64,000 bases of DNA from NCBI RefSeq assembly GCF_021272345.1, contig NZ_JAJSDQ010000001.1:806001-870000 (forward strand), written 5' to 3'. Positions 1 to 7,636 of this stretch are shown in pieces. Both the position numbers and the translations under genes were made by a program. The notes beneath the pieces are model-generated. The model saw nothing but the letters and a program-made list of their open reading frames with translations. It searched no databases and had not been told where the DNA came from. The stretch's first letter is position 1. Each line of letters opens with the position of its first letter. This stretch comes from Ornithinimicrobium sediminis (GTDB lineage: Bacteria > Actinomycetota > Actinomycetes > Actinomycetales > Dermatophilaceae).

Positions 1-1043
1 TCGTCGGTGGCGGGCAGGCCGGGCTGGCGACCGCCTTCTACCTGCGCCGGGCCGGCCTCGACTTCGTGGTGCTCGACGACCAGCCGGAGCCAGGGGGCGC
101 GTGGCGGCACACCTGGCCCTCGCTGCGGCTGTTCTCCCCTGCTGCCTACTCCTCGCTGCCCGGGTGGCAGATGCCGCATACGGGCCCCGACAACCCCGAC
201 GCCGCGCATGTGGTCGGCTACCTGGCCCGCTACGAGCAGCGCTACCACCTGCCGGTGCACCGGCCGGTGCACGTCGAGGCGGTGTGCCGGACGGACGGCG
301 GCTACCGGGTGGAGACCGACCACGGCACCTGGCAGGCCCCGGTGGTCGTGAGCGCCACGGGCAGCTGGTCGCAGCCGCACTGGCCCACCGTGCCGGGCCA
401 GCGGGAGTTCCTCGGCCGGCAGACCCACAGCGCCCGCTACGCCGGACCGCAGCCGTATGCCGGGCGCCGGGTGGTGGTCGTGGGCGGCGCCAACAGCGGG
501 GCCCAGGTCGCCGCGGACCTCAGCGGGACGGCCGAGGTCACCTGGTGCCTGCACGGCCCGCCGCGCTACCTGCCCGACGACGTCGACGGCCGCGCGCTCT
601 TCGCCGCGGCCACCGCGCACGTCAAGGCCCTGGCCTCGGGCGGCGAGGGGACCGGCGGGGTGGCCTCGCTGGGCGACATCGTGGCCGTGCCCCCGGTGCG
701 GGAGGCCCGGGAGGCCGGGCTGCTGTCCCCCCGTCCCATGTTCGCGCGGTTCACCCCGCACGGTGTGCTCTGGCCCGACGGCACCGAGCTCCAGGTCGAC
801 GACGTCATCTGGTGCACCGGCTTCCGGCCGGCGCTGCGCCACCTGCGACCCCTGGGCCTGCGCGGGCCGGACGGGCGCATCGCCACGCGCGGCCCGCTCG
901 TGCCCGGCTCACCCGGGCTGTTCCTGGTCGGCTACGGCGACTGGACCGGCCCCGCGTCGGCCACCCTGATCGGTGTGGGCCGCACGGCGAAGTGGACCGT
1001 CGAGCGCATCCAGGAGCACCTGGGCGAGCCGGGCTCGCGGTGA
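1..1043 (+). CDS. ArsO-like FAD/NAD(P)H flavoprotein monooxygenase, 5' end outside window
   Basis: The reading frame is open from base 3, so the true start lies left of the window. A dinucleotide-binding loop (VGGGQAGLATAFYLRRAG) opens the visible protein and should bind FAD. A second Rossmann loop (VVVVGGANSGAQVAADL, near 470-520) should bind NAD(P)H. The segment LRLFSPAAYSSLPGW and the late GDWTGPASATLIGVGR are typical of the ArsO/flavin monooxygenase group often linked to arsenic operons in actinobacteria. It would oxidise a small substrate in the cytoplasm using NAD(P)H and O2; the substrate is unknown. The stop codon overlaps the GTG of the next gene by 4 nt, so the two are probably translationally coupled. 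The family call is good; the specific ArsO role is inferred, since the arsR operon is 6.5 kb away. Confidence 0.8.
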   Translation, partial: VGGGQAGLATAFYLRRAGLDFVVLDDQPEPGGAWRHTWPSLRLFSPAAYSSLPGWQMPHTGPDNPDAAHVVGYLARYEQRYHLPVHRPVHVEAVCRTDGGYRVETDHGTWQAPVVVSATGSWSQPHWPTVPGQREFLGRQTHSARYAGPQPYAGRRVVVVGGANSGAQVAADLSGTAEVTWCLHGPPRYLPDDVDGRALFAAATAHVKALASGGEGTGGVASLGDIVAVPPVREAREAGLLSPRPMFARFTPHGVLWPDGTELQVDDVIWCTGFRPALRHLRPLGLRGPDGRIATRGPLVPGSPGLFLVGYGDWTGPASATLIGVGRTAKWTVERIQEHLGEPGSR

Positions 1044-1339
1044 GCGCCTTCACGTTCGCCACACGGCTGTGGGAGCACGCGGGCCAGGGAGCCTGGCACT
1101 TCGTCACCCTCCCGGACGACACGAGCGACGAGATCGCGGACCTCACGGCCGGGGTGTCACGCGGCTTCGGCTCGGTCCGCGTCCGGGTCACCGTGGGCGG
1201 CACGACCTGGCAGACCTCGCTCTTCCCGGACACGAAGGCAGGGGCCTACGTGCTGCCGGTCAAGAAGGCGGTCCGCGCCGCCGAGGGCCTGGCCGCCGGT
1301 GACCTGGTCGAGGTCACCCTGAGCATCGCCGAGCACTGA
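1040..1339 (+). CDS. DUF1905 domain protein
   Basis: A 99-residue protein starting at GTG 1040, overlapping the preceding stop in GTGA. The short form is typical of a stand-alone DUF1905 beta-barrel domain. Visible family hallmarks are GAWHFVTLP near residue 15, a central GFGSVRVRV strand, the TSLFPDTKAGAYVLPVKKAVR segment and a final GDLVEVTL strand. No catalytic function is established for the family, and nothing here suggests a specific one. The overlap suggests co-expression with the upstream flavoprotein. Confidence 0.8.
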   Translation: MSAFTFATRLWEHAGQGAWHFVTLPDDTSDEIADLTAGVSRGFGSVRVRVTVGGTTWQTSLFPDTKAGAYVLPVKKAVRAAEGLAAGDLVEVTLSIAEH

Positions 1340-1519
1340 CCCGCGAAGGGCCTGCAGGACTCAGCAGCCGGACGCCGGGAGAGCTCGCCCTCAACCAGCG
1401 GCTGGTCCTGGCACCGGATGACCTCGTCCGCGGCGCCCACCCCGTGGCAGGTGGCGAGGCCTGCCGGCGTTCCTCCGTTTCGGTCGGCCTGTAGCGCGCA
1501 GCCCCGAAGGCAGACACAG

Positions 1520-1554
1520 GTCTGCCGCCCGCTCGGGGTGAGCGGACGGCAGAC
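1520..1554. terminator. strong GC hairpin, likely bidirectional terminator
   Basis: A 15-bp inverted repeat with one mismatch (arm GTCTGCCGCCCGCTC) surrounds a 5-base loop, directly after the yceI stop and facing the end of the DUF1905 gene. There is no T-tract, which is common for actinobacterial terminators. It could serve both converging genes. Confidence 0.65.
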
Positions 1555-1566
1555 CAGGGAGAGGGC

Positions 1567-2130
1567 TCAGACGTTGCGGATCGCGGAGATCTCGATCTCG
1601 AGGGTGATCTTGTCGGAGACCAGCACGCCGCCGGTCTCGAGCGCGGCGTTCCAGGTGATGCCGAAGTCGGAGCGCAGGACGGTGGTGCTGCCCTCGAAGC
1701 CGACGCGCTGCAGGCCGAACGGGTCGGTGGCACCTCCGGCGTACTCGAAGTCGATGGTGACGGGCTTGGTGGTGCCCTTGATCGTCAGGTCGCCCGTGAC
1801 GCGCAGGGTCTCGGCGTCGACCGGCACGACCTCGGTGGAGGCGAAGGTGATGGTCGGGTAGGTCTCGGCCTCGAAGAAGTCGTTGGTGCGCAGGTGGCCG
1901 TCACGGTCGGTGTTGTTGGTGTCGATGCTGGCGACCTGGATGGTCACCGCGATGTCGGTGTCCGCGAGCTGCTCGCCGGCGGTGACACTGCCCTCGAACT
2001 CCTTGAAGGAGCCGCGGACCTTCGAGACCATCGCGTGCCGGGCGGTGAAGCCCATGCGGCTATGGGTCGGGTCGATGGTGTAGGTGCCGGCCAGGTCGGT
2101 GAGGGCGGTGCTCTGGGTCTGGGTGCTCAT
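1567..2130 (-). CDS. YceI family lipid-binding protein
   Basis: A 187-residue protein. The start at 2130 is chosen because AAGGAG precedes this ATG at good spacing and the protein then begins near the family start (LAGTYTIDPTHSRMGFTARH). YceI proteins form a lipocalin-like barrel that binds polyisoprenoid or other amphiphilic lipids. Visible family signatures include the TIDPTHS opening, the KVRGSFKEFEG strand, SIDTNNTDRDGHLR, and the LRSDFGITWN segment. No signal peptide is seen, so this copy is probably cytoplasmic, as in many actinobacteria. It is divergent from a MarR regulator across a large inverted repeat, which suggests MarR-type control. Confidence 0.9.
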   Translation of the reverse strand: MSTQTQSTALTDLAGTYTIDPTHSRMGFTARHAMVSKVRGSFKEFEGSVTAGEQLADTDIAVTIQVASIDTNNTDRDGHLRTNDFFEAETYPTITFASTEVVPVDAETLRVTGDLTIKGTTKPVTIDFEYAGGATDPFGLQRVGFEGSTTVLRSDFGITWNAALETGGVLVSDKITLEIEISAIRNV

Positions 2131-2170
2131 GGAGGTCTCCTTGCGGGGGGCGGGGCTCGGCCGGAGGCCA

Positions 2171-2225
2171 AGTTGTTGACGTGTCACCAACGTTAGGGGA
2201 CGTTTAGGTGATGTGTCAACTAACT
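2171..2225. promoter_or_regulatory. inverted-repeat operator between yceI and marR
   Basis: Arms 2171-2188 (AGTTGTTGACGTGTCACC) and 2207-2225 are near-perfect inverted repeats (reverse complement AGTTAGTTGACACATCACC). They enclose a second small inverted pair AACGTT/ACGTT. The site lies between the two divergent starts and is the obvious operator for the adjacent MarR protein. Confidence 0.7.
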
Positions 2226-2240
2226 GGGTACACTGGTGCC

Positions 2241-2705
2241 ATGCGCAGCGACACCTCCCCCTGGCTCGACGACCGGCAGCAGCGCGTCTGGCGACAGTGG
2301 CTGCAGTCCAACGCCCGGCTCACCGCCGCCCTCGCGCGCCAGCTCAGCCAGGACAGCGGCACGTCGCTGGCGGACTTCGAGGTGCTCGTGCACCTCAGCG
2401 AATCCCCGGAGGGCCGTGTGCGCATCGTGCAGCTGGCCGACACCCTGCAGTGGGAGCGCAGCCGGCTGTCCCACCACCTCACCCGCATGGAGAAGCGCGG
2501 GCTGGTGGAGCGGCAGGGGTGCACCGAGGACGGGCGCGGCGCGTATGCCGTGCTGACGGACGAGGGGCGTGTGCTGATCGAGCAGGTCGCCCCCGGTCAC
2601 GCACGCACGGTGCGGGACCTCTTCTTCGGCGAGCTCACCGACGACGAGCTCGCCGCGCTCGACCGCTTCACCGCGGGGCTGCTGGCACGCCTGGACCAGC
2701 GGTGA
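2241..2705 (+). CDS. MarR family transcriptional regulator
   Basis: A 154-residue protein with a winged helix-turn-helix in the middle: LSESPEGRVRIVQLADTLQWERSRLSHHLTRMEKRGLVER is the recognition region, and the wing follows (CTEDGRGAYAVLTDEGR). The start at ATG 2241 is preferred because TACACT lies exactly 6 nt upstream, as expected for a leaderless transcript, and because the longer in-frame start lies inside the operator. It is divergent from yceI and probably represses both itself and yceI through the 2171-2225 inverted repeat. No redox cysteine of the OhrR type is seen, so the signal is unknown. The last 38 bases overlap the end of the opposite-strand gene. Confidence 0.9.
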   Translation: MRSDTSPWLDDRQQRVWRQWLQSNARLTAALARQLSQDSGTSLADFEVLVHLSESPEGRVRIVQLADTLQWERSRLSHHLTRMEKRGLVERQGCTEDGRGAYAVLTDEGRVLIEQVAPGHARTVRDLFFGELTDDELAALDRFTAGLLARLDQR

Positions 2706-3312
2706 GCTGACGCTCGGCGCGCTCGCGGATGCCCCGGAGCATCCGGTGCGACATCACGGCGCTGCCGACGGTGGCCAGGTGGGCCAGCGCCCTCGGCAGC
2801 AACAGCGGCACGACGTACCTCTCGCGCACGAGCAGCCTGGTGCGACCGGGACCGTCGGGGGTCAGCAGGAAGACCCACTGGAAGCCCAGCCCTGCGAGGA
2901 GCTCGTGGTGCCCGGCGACCAGCAGGCGACCGGGCACGACCCGCTGCACCTCCAGGGCGGCGCGGGGGTGCAGCCGCAGCCGGTCGCCTTCCTGGGTCTG
3001 CTGCCAGGCAGGGTCGAGGTGGTCGGCGTTGGTGACCCGGGCTCCGCCGAGGTTCTCCAGCCAGGCGTAGCTGTAGAAGCCGCCCTTGTCCTGGCCGAGC
3101 TGGGCGACCCACGGCCAGACCTGCTCCGGGGGCGCCGCGATGTCCACCGCCTGCGTGAGCGAGGCCGCCGGGCCGGGCACGAGCTCCTCGCCGGGCAGCG
3201 GGCGGGTGGCCTCGTCGCCGCGGGTGCCCCAGCGGCGCAGCCGGGTGCTGAGCAGGTATGCCGTGGCGCCGGAGGCCACGACGGCTCCGGTCACCGCTGC
3301 CAGGCCTGTCAT
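2668..3312 (-). CDS. SRPBCC-like protein with N-terminal hydrophobic segment
   Basis: A 214-residue protein. Residues 1-20 are hydrophobic (an anchor or uncleaved signal). The rest has the shape of an SRPBCC/polyketide-cyclase-like hydrophobic-pocket domain: VDIAAPPEQVWPWVAQLGQDKGG is the usual first strand and helix, followed by a HPRAALEVQRVVPG strand and WVFLLTPDGPGRTRLLVRER. The ligand is unknown. Its ATG overlaps the stop of the upstream MFS transporter in ATGA, so the two are probably a coupled operon. The 3' end overlaps the marR end by 38 nt tail to tail. Confidence 0.7.
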   Translation of the reverse strand: MTGLAAVTGAVVASGATAYLLSTRLRRWGTRGDEATRPLPGEELVPGPAASLTQAVDIAAPPEQVWPWVAQLGQDKGGFYSYAWLENLGGARVTNADHLDPAWQQTQEGDRLRLHPRAALEVQRVVPGRLLVAGHHELLAGLGFQWVFLLTPDGPGRTRLLVRERYVVPLLLPRALAHLATVGSAVMSHRMLRGIRERAERQLTAGPGVPAAPR

Positions 3313-4520
3313 GTCCCGAGTGTGTCATCGGCGGGGTCGGGCTCCCGGCGCAGCGTCTCGCGCGCCAGCAGCCAGGGGACGACGGCGACCAGGCTCACCG
3401 CACCGGTGGCCACGAAGGCCGGGCCGTAGCCCCAGACGTCGGCCACGACCCCGATGAGGATCGGGCCGACGATGGCACCGAGGTCCTGCGCCATCTGGAA
3501 GGCCGCCAGCACGCTGCCGCCACTGCGCTCGGTGCCGACGACGTCGGCCACGGTGGCCTGCTGGGCGGGGTTGACCAGACCGGCCCCGACACCGGAGACC
3601 AGGGAGAGCACGAGCAGCACGAGCAGGCTGGTGCTCAGGCCGATGACACCGAGGCCGCCTGCGGTGACGACCAGCCCGACGAGCACCAGCGGACGCCGGC
3701 CGACCTGGTCGGCGAGCCGTCCGGAGACCTGCAGCGCCCCGGCTGTGCCGACCGCCGCCACGGCCAGCGCCACCCCGGCCACCCAGGGGCCCTGGTGCAC
3801 CGCGATGGCGAACTGCGGCAGCACTGCCACCCGCACCCCGAAGTTGGCCCAGCCGTTGGCGAAGCCGGAGGCCAGCGCCGCACGGTAGGCCGAGTCACCC
3901 AGTGCCACGCGCAGCGCCAGGGGCGGCGCCGTGGGCGCGGAAGGGTCCGGGCGCAGCGCCGCGCCGGACAGGCGCAGGGCCACCACCAGCGCGGCGACCA
4001 CGAGCGCCACGGCATACACGACGAAAGGCAGGCGCAGGCCGAACTGCGCCAGCAGGCCGCCGAACACCGGCCCGAGCATGCCTCCGATGAGGAAGGCGCT
4101 GGCGTAGGCCGAGGACACCCGGCCCCGGATGGCCGGCGGCGCCAGCCGCACCAGCAGCGCCATCGCCGAGACCGTGAACATGGTCGACCCGATGCCGCCG
4201 AGCCCGCGCAGCACCAGCAGCTGCCCGTAGGACTGGGCGAAGGCCGTGGCCAGCGAGGAGGCGGCGACGACCAGCAGGCCGGTGAGGTAGACGGGGCGCT
4301 CACCCAACCGGGTGACCAGCGCACCGCCCACCGGCGCGAAGAGCAGCCGGAAGAACGCGAACGCCGAGACCACGGCCGAGGCCGCGGCCACCCCGACGTC
4401 GAAGCTGCGGGCGTAGGCCGGCAGCACCGGGGCGACCAGGCCGAAGCCGACCGCGATGACGAAGGCCGCGGCGACCAGGACCTTGATCTCACCGGGGATC
4501 GCGGGCCGTGGTCGCTGCAC
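3309..4520 (-). CDS. MFS transporter, drug/metabolite exporter type
   Basis: From GTG 4520 the protein is 403 residues, the normal size for a 12-helix major facilitator; an upstream ATG would add a charged non-membrane stretch. Hydrophobic helices alternate through the whole length. The loop 2-3 motif appears as GALVTRLGERPVYLTGL, and a second-half copy as GRLADQVGRRPLVLVGL. The family exports small molecules by proton antiport across the cytoplasmic membrane; the substrate cannot be read. It is translationally coupled (ATGA) to the SRPBCC-like gene and divergent from the methyltransferase, with 46 nt between starts. Confidence 0.85.
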   Translation of the reverse strand: MQRPRPAIPGEIKVLVAAAFVIAVGFGLVAPVLPAYARSFDVGVAAASAVVSAFAFFRLLFAPVGGALVTRLGERPVYLTGLLVVAASSLATAFAQSYGQLLVLRGLGGIGSTMFTVSAMALLVRLAPPAIRGRVSSAYASAFLIGGMLGPVFGGLLAQFGLRLPFVVYAVALVVAALVVALRLSGAALRPDPSAPTAPPLALRVALGDSAYRAALASGFANGWANFGVRVAVLPQFAIAVHQGPWVAGVALAVAAVGTAGALQVSGRLADQVGRRPLVLVGLVVTAGGLGVIGLSTSLLVLLVLSLVSGVGAGLVNPAQQATVADVVGTERSGGSVLAAFQMAQDLGAIVGPILIGVVADVWGYGPAFVATGAVSLVAVVPWLLARETLRREPDPADDTLGT

Positions 4521-4566
4521 CGCAGCATGGTGGCACGCGGCCCTGACACCTCGGGACAATGGCCCC

Positions 4567-5334
4567 ATGGACTCCCTGGACACCCCGCGCATGTACGGCG
4601 ACCTGGCCCCCTGGTGGCCCCTGCTCTCGCCTCCGGAGGACTACGCGGAGGAGGCGGCCATGGTGGCGGGCCTGGTCCGGGCGGCCGCGCCGGGAGCCCG
4701 GACCCTGCTCGAGCTCGGCAGCGGTGGCGGGCACAACGCGGTGCACCTGCGCACCGCCTACGAGATGACGCTGGTCGACCTCTCCCCCGGCATGCTCGAG
4801 GTCTCCCGGCGGCTGAACCCCGGTGCCGAGCACGTCGAGGGCGACATGCGCACGGTGCGGCTGGGCCTGACCTTCGACGCCGTCCTCGTGCACGACGCGC
4901 TGGACTACCTGCTCACCGCGGAGGACGTCGCCGCGTTGCTGGCCACCGCGGTGGCGCACCTGCGCCCCGGTGGTGTGCTCGTGCTCGTGCCCGACCACGT
5001 GCGCGAGACCTTCGAGGAGGACACCGAGCACGGTGGCACCGACGCCGCGGACGGCTCCGGCATCCGCTACCTCGCGTGGACCTACGACCCCGACCCCGAC
5101 GACGACTCGGTGGTGACGCAGTTCGCCTACCTCGTGCGCACGGCCGACGGGAGGGTCGCCTCGAGCGCGGAGACCCACCGGTGCGGGCTGTTCGGGCAGC
5201 AGCAGTGGCTCGGCTGGCTCACCGGGGCCGGCTTCGAGGCGAGCGCCCTGGTGGGGCAGACCGACGAGGACCGGCCGGGGCGCACGGTGTTCGTCGGCGT
5301 CCTGTCAGCCGGCGAGGCGGCTGACCAGGGCTGA
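4567..5334 (+). CDS. class I SAM-dependent methyltransferase
   Basis: A 255-residue protein. SAM-binding motif I is LLELGSGGGHNAVHL (about residue 45), the acidic end of strand 2 is MTLVDLSPGMLEVSRR, and the post-I region FDAVLVHDALDYLL and LRPGGVLVLVPDHV complete the Rossmann methyltransferase fold. The opening MYGDLAPWWPLLSPPEDY is typical of small-molecule methyltransferases of this kind. The substrate is unknown. ATG 4567 follows a GACAAT hexamer by exactly 6 nt, suggesting a leaderless mRNA. The 3' end overlaps the opposite-strand FAD gene by 30 nt. Confidence 0.88.
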   Translation: MDSLDTPRMYGDLAPWWPLLSPPEDYAEEAAMVAGLVRAAAPGARTLLELGSGGGHNAVHLRTAYEMTLVDLSPGMLEVSRRLNPGAEHVEGDMRTVRLGLTFDAVLVHDALDYLLTAEDVAALLATAVAHLRPGGVLVLVPDHVRETFEEDTEHGGTDAADGSGIRYLAWTYDPDPDDDSVVTQFAYLVRTADGRVASSAETHRCGLFGQQQWLGWLTGAGFEASALVGQTDEDRPGRTVFVGVLSAGEAADQG

Positions 5335-6288
5335 CCCCAGGGCGACACCGGAGAGGTACGCCCCCTCGACGCGCGGCCTGGCCGACCACCCGTCGCCGCA
5401 CAGGCCGACGCCGTCGTCGTCGAGGTGGTGGGTGCGCTCCCGGGTGCCGGCGGGGTGGGCGAAGGTCCACCGGTGCAGGTGGGTCCAGGCCGGCGGGTGC
5501 GCGATCCCCATGACGCGCATGAGCGCCTGCGTCATCGGCTCCTCGGCAGCCTCCGGCGCCTGCAGGTGACGGCCGGCGAACGCTGCGCCGGAGTGCGCCA
5601 CCAGCACCGCGGAGCCGTCACCGCGCCGGCTCCCGTCGTCGGCGACCCAGGTCAGGACGTCGTCGCCGTTGACGAAGGCCCCGTGCAGGTCCGGCGCCCA
5701 GTGCCGTCGCTCCCAGCCCGCGCTCAGCGCCAGCACCGGGGCGAACGGGTCGTCCAGCGCCTCCCGGGCGGCCTCCAGGGCCGGGTCCAGCAGCCGACGG
5801 GCCTGCGGGTCCGGCATCGCCAGGACGACGGCCGCGACCGGCCGGTCGTCGACGAGCAGCCGGGCCCCCGCGAGTCCCGGGCCTGCCGGGACGACCGAGC
5901 CGACCGTATGCCGTCGCACCTGCAGGCCACGGGCGAGGTCCTCGACCAGCGACCGCAGCCCCCCGGGTGCGGACCACCGGTCCGCCCCCTGCTTGGGCCC
6001 GGCCCAGCGGCCGTCCTCGACGACCTCGAAGGTGTCGGTCCACGGGCGGGCCAGCCCTCTCGTGGCCCAGTCCTCCACCACCGCGGCGAAGGCGTGGTCA
6101 CCGACGGTGAAGTAGGACGCCCCGGTGTCGACGACCCGGCCCTGCACCGAGCGCGCCGCCATCCGCCCCCCGAGCCGGTGGCCCCGGTCGAGCAGCTCGA
6201 CGTCGACGCCCGCGTCCGCCAGGGTGCGTGCGCACGCCACCCCGGAGATGCCACCACCGACCACCACCACCGGACCCATGCCACCCAT
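5305..6288 (-). CDS. FAD-dependent amine-oxidase/renalase-like oxidoreductase
   Basis: A 327-residue protein. It opens with an FAD-binding loop, VVVVGGGISGVACARTLADAG, followed by the GG-motif (HRLGGRMAAR) and the DTGASYFTV segment characteristic of the renalase/NAD(P)-FAD protein group. A C-terminal flavin contact (GLCGDGWSARPRVEGAYLSG) is also visible. Members oxidise amines or dihydronicotinamide isomers; the substrate here is not determined. The start is either ATG 6288 or ATG 6279; the longer one is given because an AGAGGTG precedes it. It converges on the methyltransferase with a 30-nt overlap. Confidence 0.8.
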   Translation of the reverse strand: MGGMGPVVVVGGGISGVACARTLADAGVDVELLDRGHRLGGRMAARSVQGRVVDTGASYFTVGDHAFAAVVEDWATRGLARPWTDTFEVVEDGRWAGPKQGADRWSAPGGLRSLVEDLARGLQVRRHTVGSVVPAGPGLAGARLLVDDRPVAAVVLAMPDPQARRLLDPALEAAREALDDPFAPVLALSAGWERRHWAPDLHGAFVNGDDVLTWVADDGSRRGDGSAVLVAHSGAAFAGRHLQAPEAAEEPMTQALMRVMGIAHPPAWTHLHRWTFAHPAGTRERTHHLDDDGVGLCGDGWSARPRVEGAYLSGVALGSALVSRLAG

Positions 6289-6364
6289 CCTCGCAGCACC
6301 TCTTGCCTCGGGCCGGTCGGCGAGGCAGCATGACCAGGGCCGACAGGCCACAGAGAGGGCTGCC

Positions 6365-7222
6365 ATGAACCTGAGCACCGTGCCCGAGGGCGCCGACGAC
6401 GTCATGCTCGACCCCGACCGTCGCAACCCCGAGCTCTACACGAAGAAGGGCCGCCTGCGGTCGTCCGTGTACGAGGAGGAGATGGAGCGTCTACAGGAGC
6501 AGCTGGTGCTCCTGCAGTACTGGATCCAGACCCAGGGGCTGAAGGTCCTCGTGATCTTCGAGGGCCGGGGCTCGGCCGGCAAGGGCGGGGTGATCAAGCG
6601 CATCACGGAGCGCACCAGCCCCCGGACCGTGCGGGTGGTGGCGCTGCCCAAGCCCACGGAGCGGCAGAAGACCCAGTGGTACTTCCAGCGCTACGTCGAG
6701 CACCTGCCGGCCGCCGGCGAGATGGTGCTGTTCGACCGCAGCTGGTACAACCGCAGCAACGTCGAGTGGGTCATGGGCTACTGCACCCCGGAGGAGCACC
6801 AGGAGTTCCTGCGCAGCTGCCCCGAGGTCGAGCGGACCCTGGTGCGCTCCGGGATCGTCGTGCTGAAGTACTGGTTCTCCGTGTCCTACGAGGAGCAGCG
6901 GCGTCGCTTCGAGGCGCGCAACGCCGAGCCCCTGAAGCGCTGGAAGCTCTCGGACATGGACCTGGCCGAGCACGAGCTCTACGTGAAGTACTCCATGGCC
7001 AAGGACACGACGTTCCAGTACACCGACATCAAGCAGGCCCCGTGGTACGTCGTGCCCTCGGACGACAAGCGCGTCGCGCGTATCAACTGCATCAGCCACC
7101 TGCTGAGCCAGTTCGACTACGTCGACGTGGCCCCCGAGCCGGTCACCCTGCCGGTCATGCAGAAGGTGCCCTACGTGCGGCCGCCGATGCACGAGCAGAC
7201 GTTCGTGCCGCAGCGCTTCTGA
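6365..7222 (+). CDS. ppk2: polyphosphate kinase 2 (PPK2)
   Basis: A 285-residue protein of the usual one-domain PPK2 length. Walker A is EGRGSAGKGG (about residues 64-74) and the Walker B/catalytic segment is VLFDRSWYNR (Asp124). The lid region ERQKTQWYFQRYVEHLP and the RRFEARNAEPLKRWKLSDMD stretch are PPK2 hallmarks. The enzyme transfers phosphate between polyphosphate and nucleotides, in this family usually making GTP or ATP from polyphosphate. It acts in the cytoplasm. The start ATG 6365 follows an AGAGGG-type site. It stands alone, converging on arsR. Confidence 0.93.
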   Translation: MNLSTVPEGADDVMLDPDRRNPELYTKKGRLRSSVYEEEMERLQEQLVLLQYWIQTQGLKVLVIFEGRGSAGKGGVIKRITERTSPRTVRVVALPKPTERQKTQWYFQRYVEHLPAAGEMVLFDRSWYNRSNVEWVMGYCTPEEHQEFLRSCPEVERTLVRSGIVVLKYWFSVSYEEQRRRFEARNAEPLKRWKLSDMDLAEHELYVKYSMAKDTTFQYTDIKQAPWYVVPSDDKRVARINCISHLLSQFDYVDVAPEPVTLPVMQKVPYVRPPMHEQTFVPQRF

Positions 7223-7229
7223 GCCAGGG

Positions 7230-7562
7230 TCAGCCCAGCGGTATGCCGAGTGCACGCACCGGCGCCAGCGCCTCCGGAAGGGCGCGGTAGTAGACCCAGG
7301 TGCCGCGGCGCTCGGACTCGACCAGGCCGGCCTCGCGCAGCTTGCGCAGGTGGTGGGACACGGTGGGCTGGGAGACGCCCAGGTCCTCGATCTCGCACAC
7401 GCACGACTCCCGGCCGCTGGCGGCGATGCGGGAGTAGAGCCGCAGCCGCACCGGGTCGGCGAGCGCCTTCAGCAGGGAGGCGACCCGCTCCGCCTCCTCG
7501 GACGACAGCCCGGCGGCCGGGGTGCAGGTCTCGACGCCGGCAGGAGCTGGGATCGTGGACAC
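7230..7562 (-). CDS. arsR: ArsR family metalloid-responsive repressor
   Basis: A 110-residue winged-helix protein. The DNA-binding helices are around LADPVRLRLYSRI and VSQPTVSHHLRKLREAGLV, followed by a beta wing (RRGTWVYYRA). Cys54 and Cys56 lie in ESCVCEIEDLG, matching the ELCVCDL As(III)-binding motif of classical ArsR; Cys13 could be an extra ligand. In its apo form such a protein represses its own operon, and arsenite or antimonite releases it. It is divergent from the flavoprotein-arsC operon, and the 74-bp gap between them carries inverted repeats. Confidence 0.92.
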   Translation of the reverse strand: MSTIPAPAGVETCTPAAGLSSEEAERVASLLKALADPVRLRLYSRIAASGRESCVCEIEDLGVSQPTVSHHLRKLREAGLVESERRGTWVYYRALPEALAPVRALGIPLG

Positions 7563-7636
7563 AGGAATATATTGACAAATATCGATGTCTTATGCAACAT
7601 CATTACATCGACGTTCATCGAAGCAAGGAGCCTTCC
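7563..7636 (+). promoter_or_regulatory. ars divergent promoter and candidate ArsR operator
   Basis: This AT-rich gap stands out from its surroundings. A perfect -35-like TTGACA sits at 7572-7577. TCGATGT at 7582-7588 is the exact inverted complement of ACATCGA at 7605-7611, and GATGT/ACATC form a nested pair. ArsR-family sites are usually such short inverted repeats overlapping the promoter. An AAGGAG ribosome site ends just before ATG 7637. Confidence 0.65.

Noticed and set aside
3258-5324. Long plus-strand open frame opposite the MFS transporter
   Set aside because: Low-complexity His/Gln/Arg/Gly composition without motifs; it is a shadow of the transporter and then reads out of frame through the methyltransferase.
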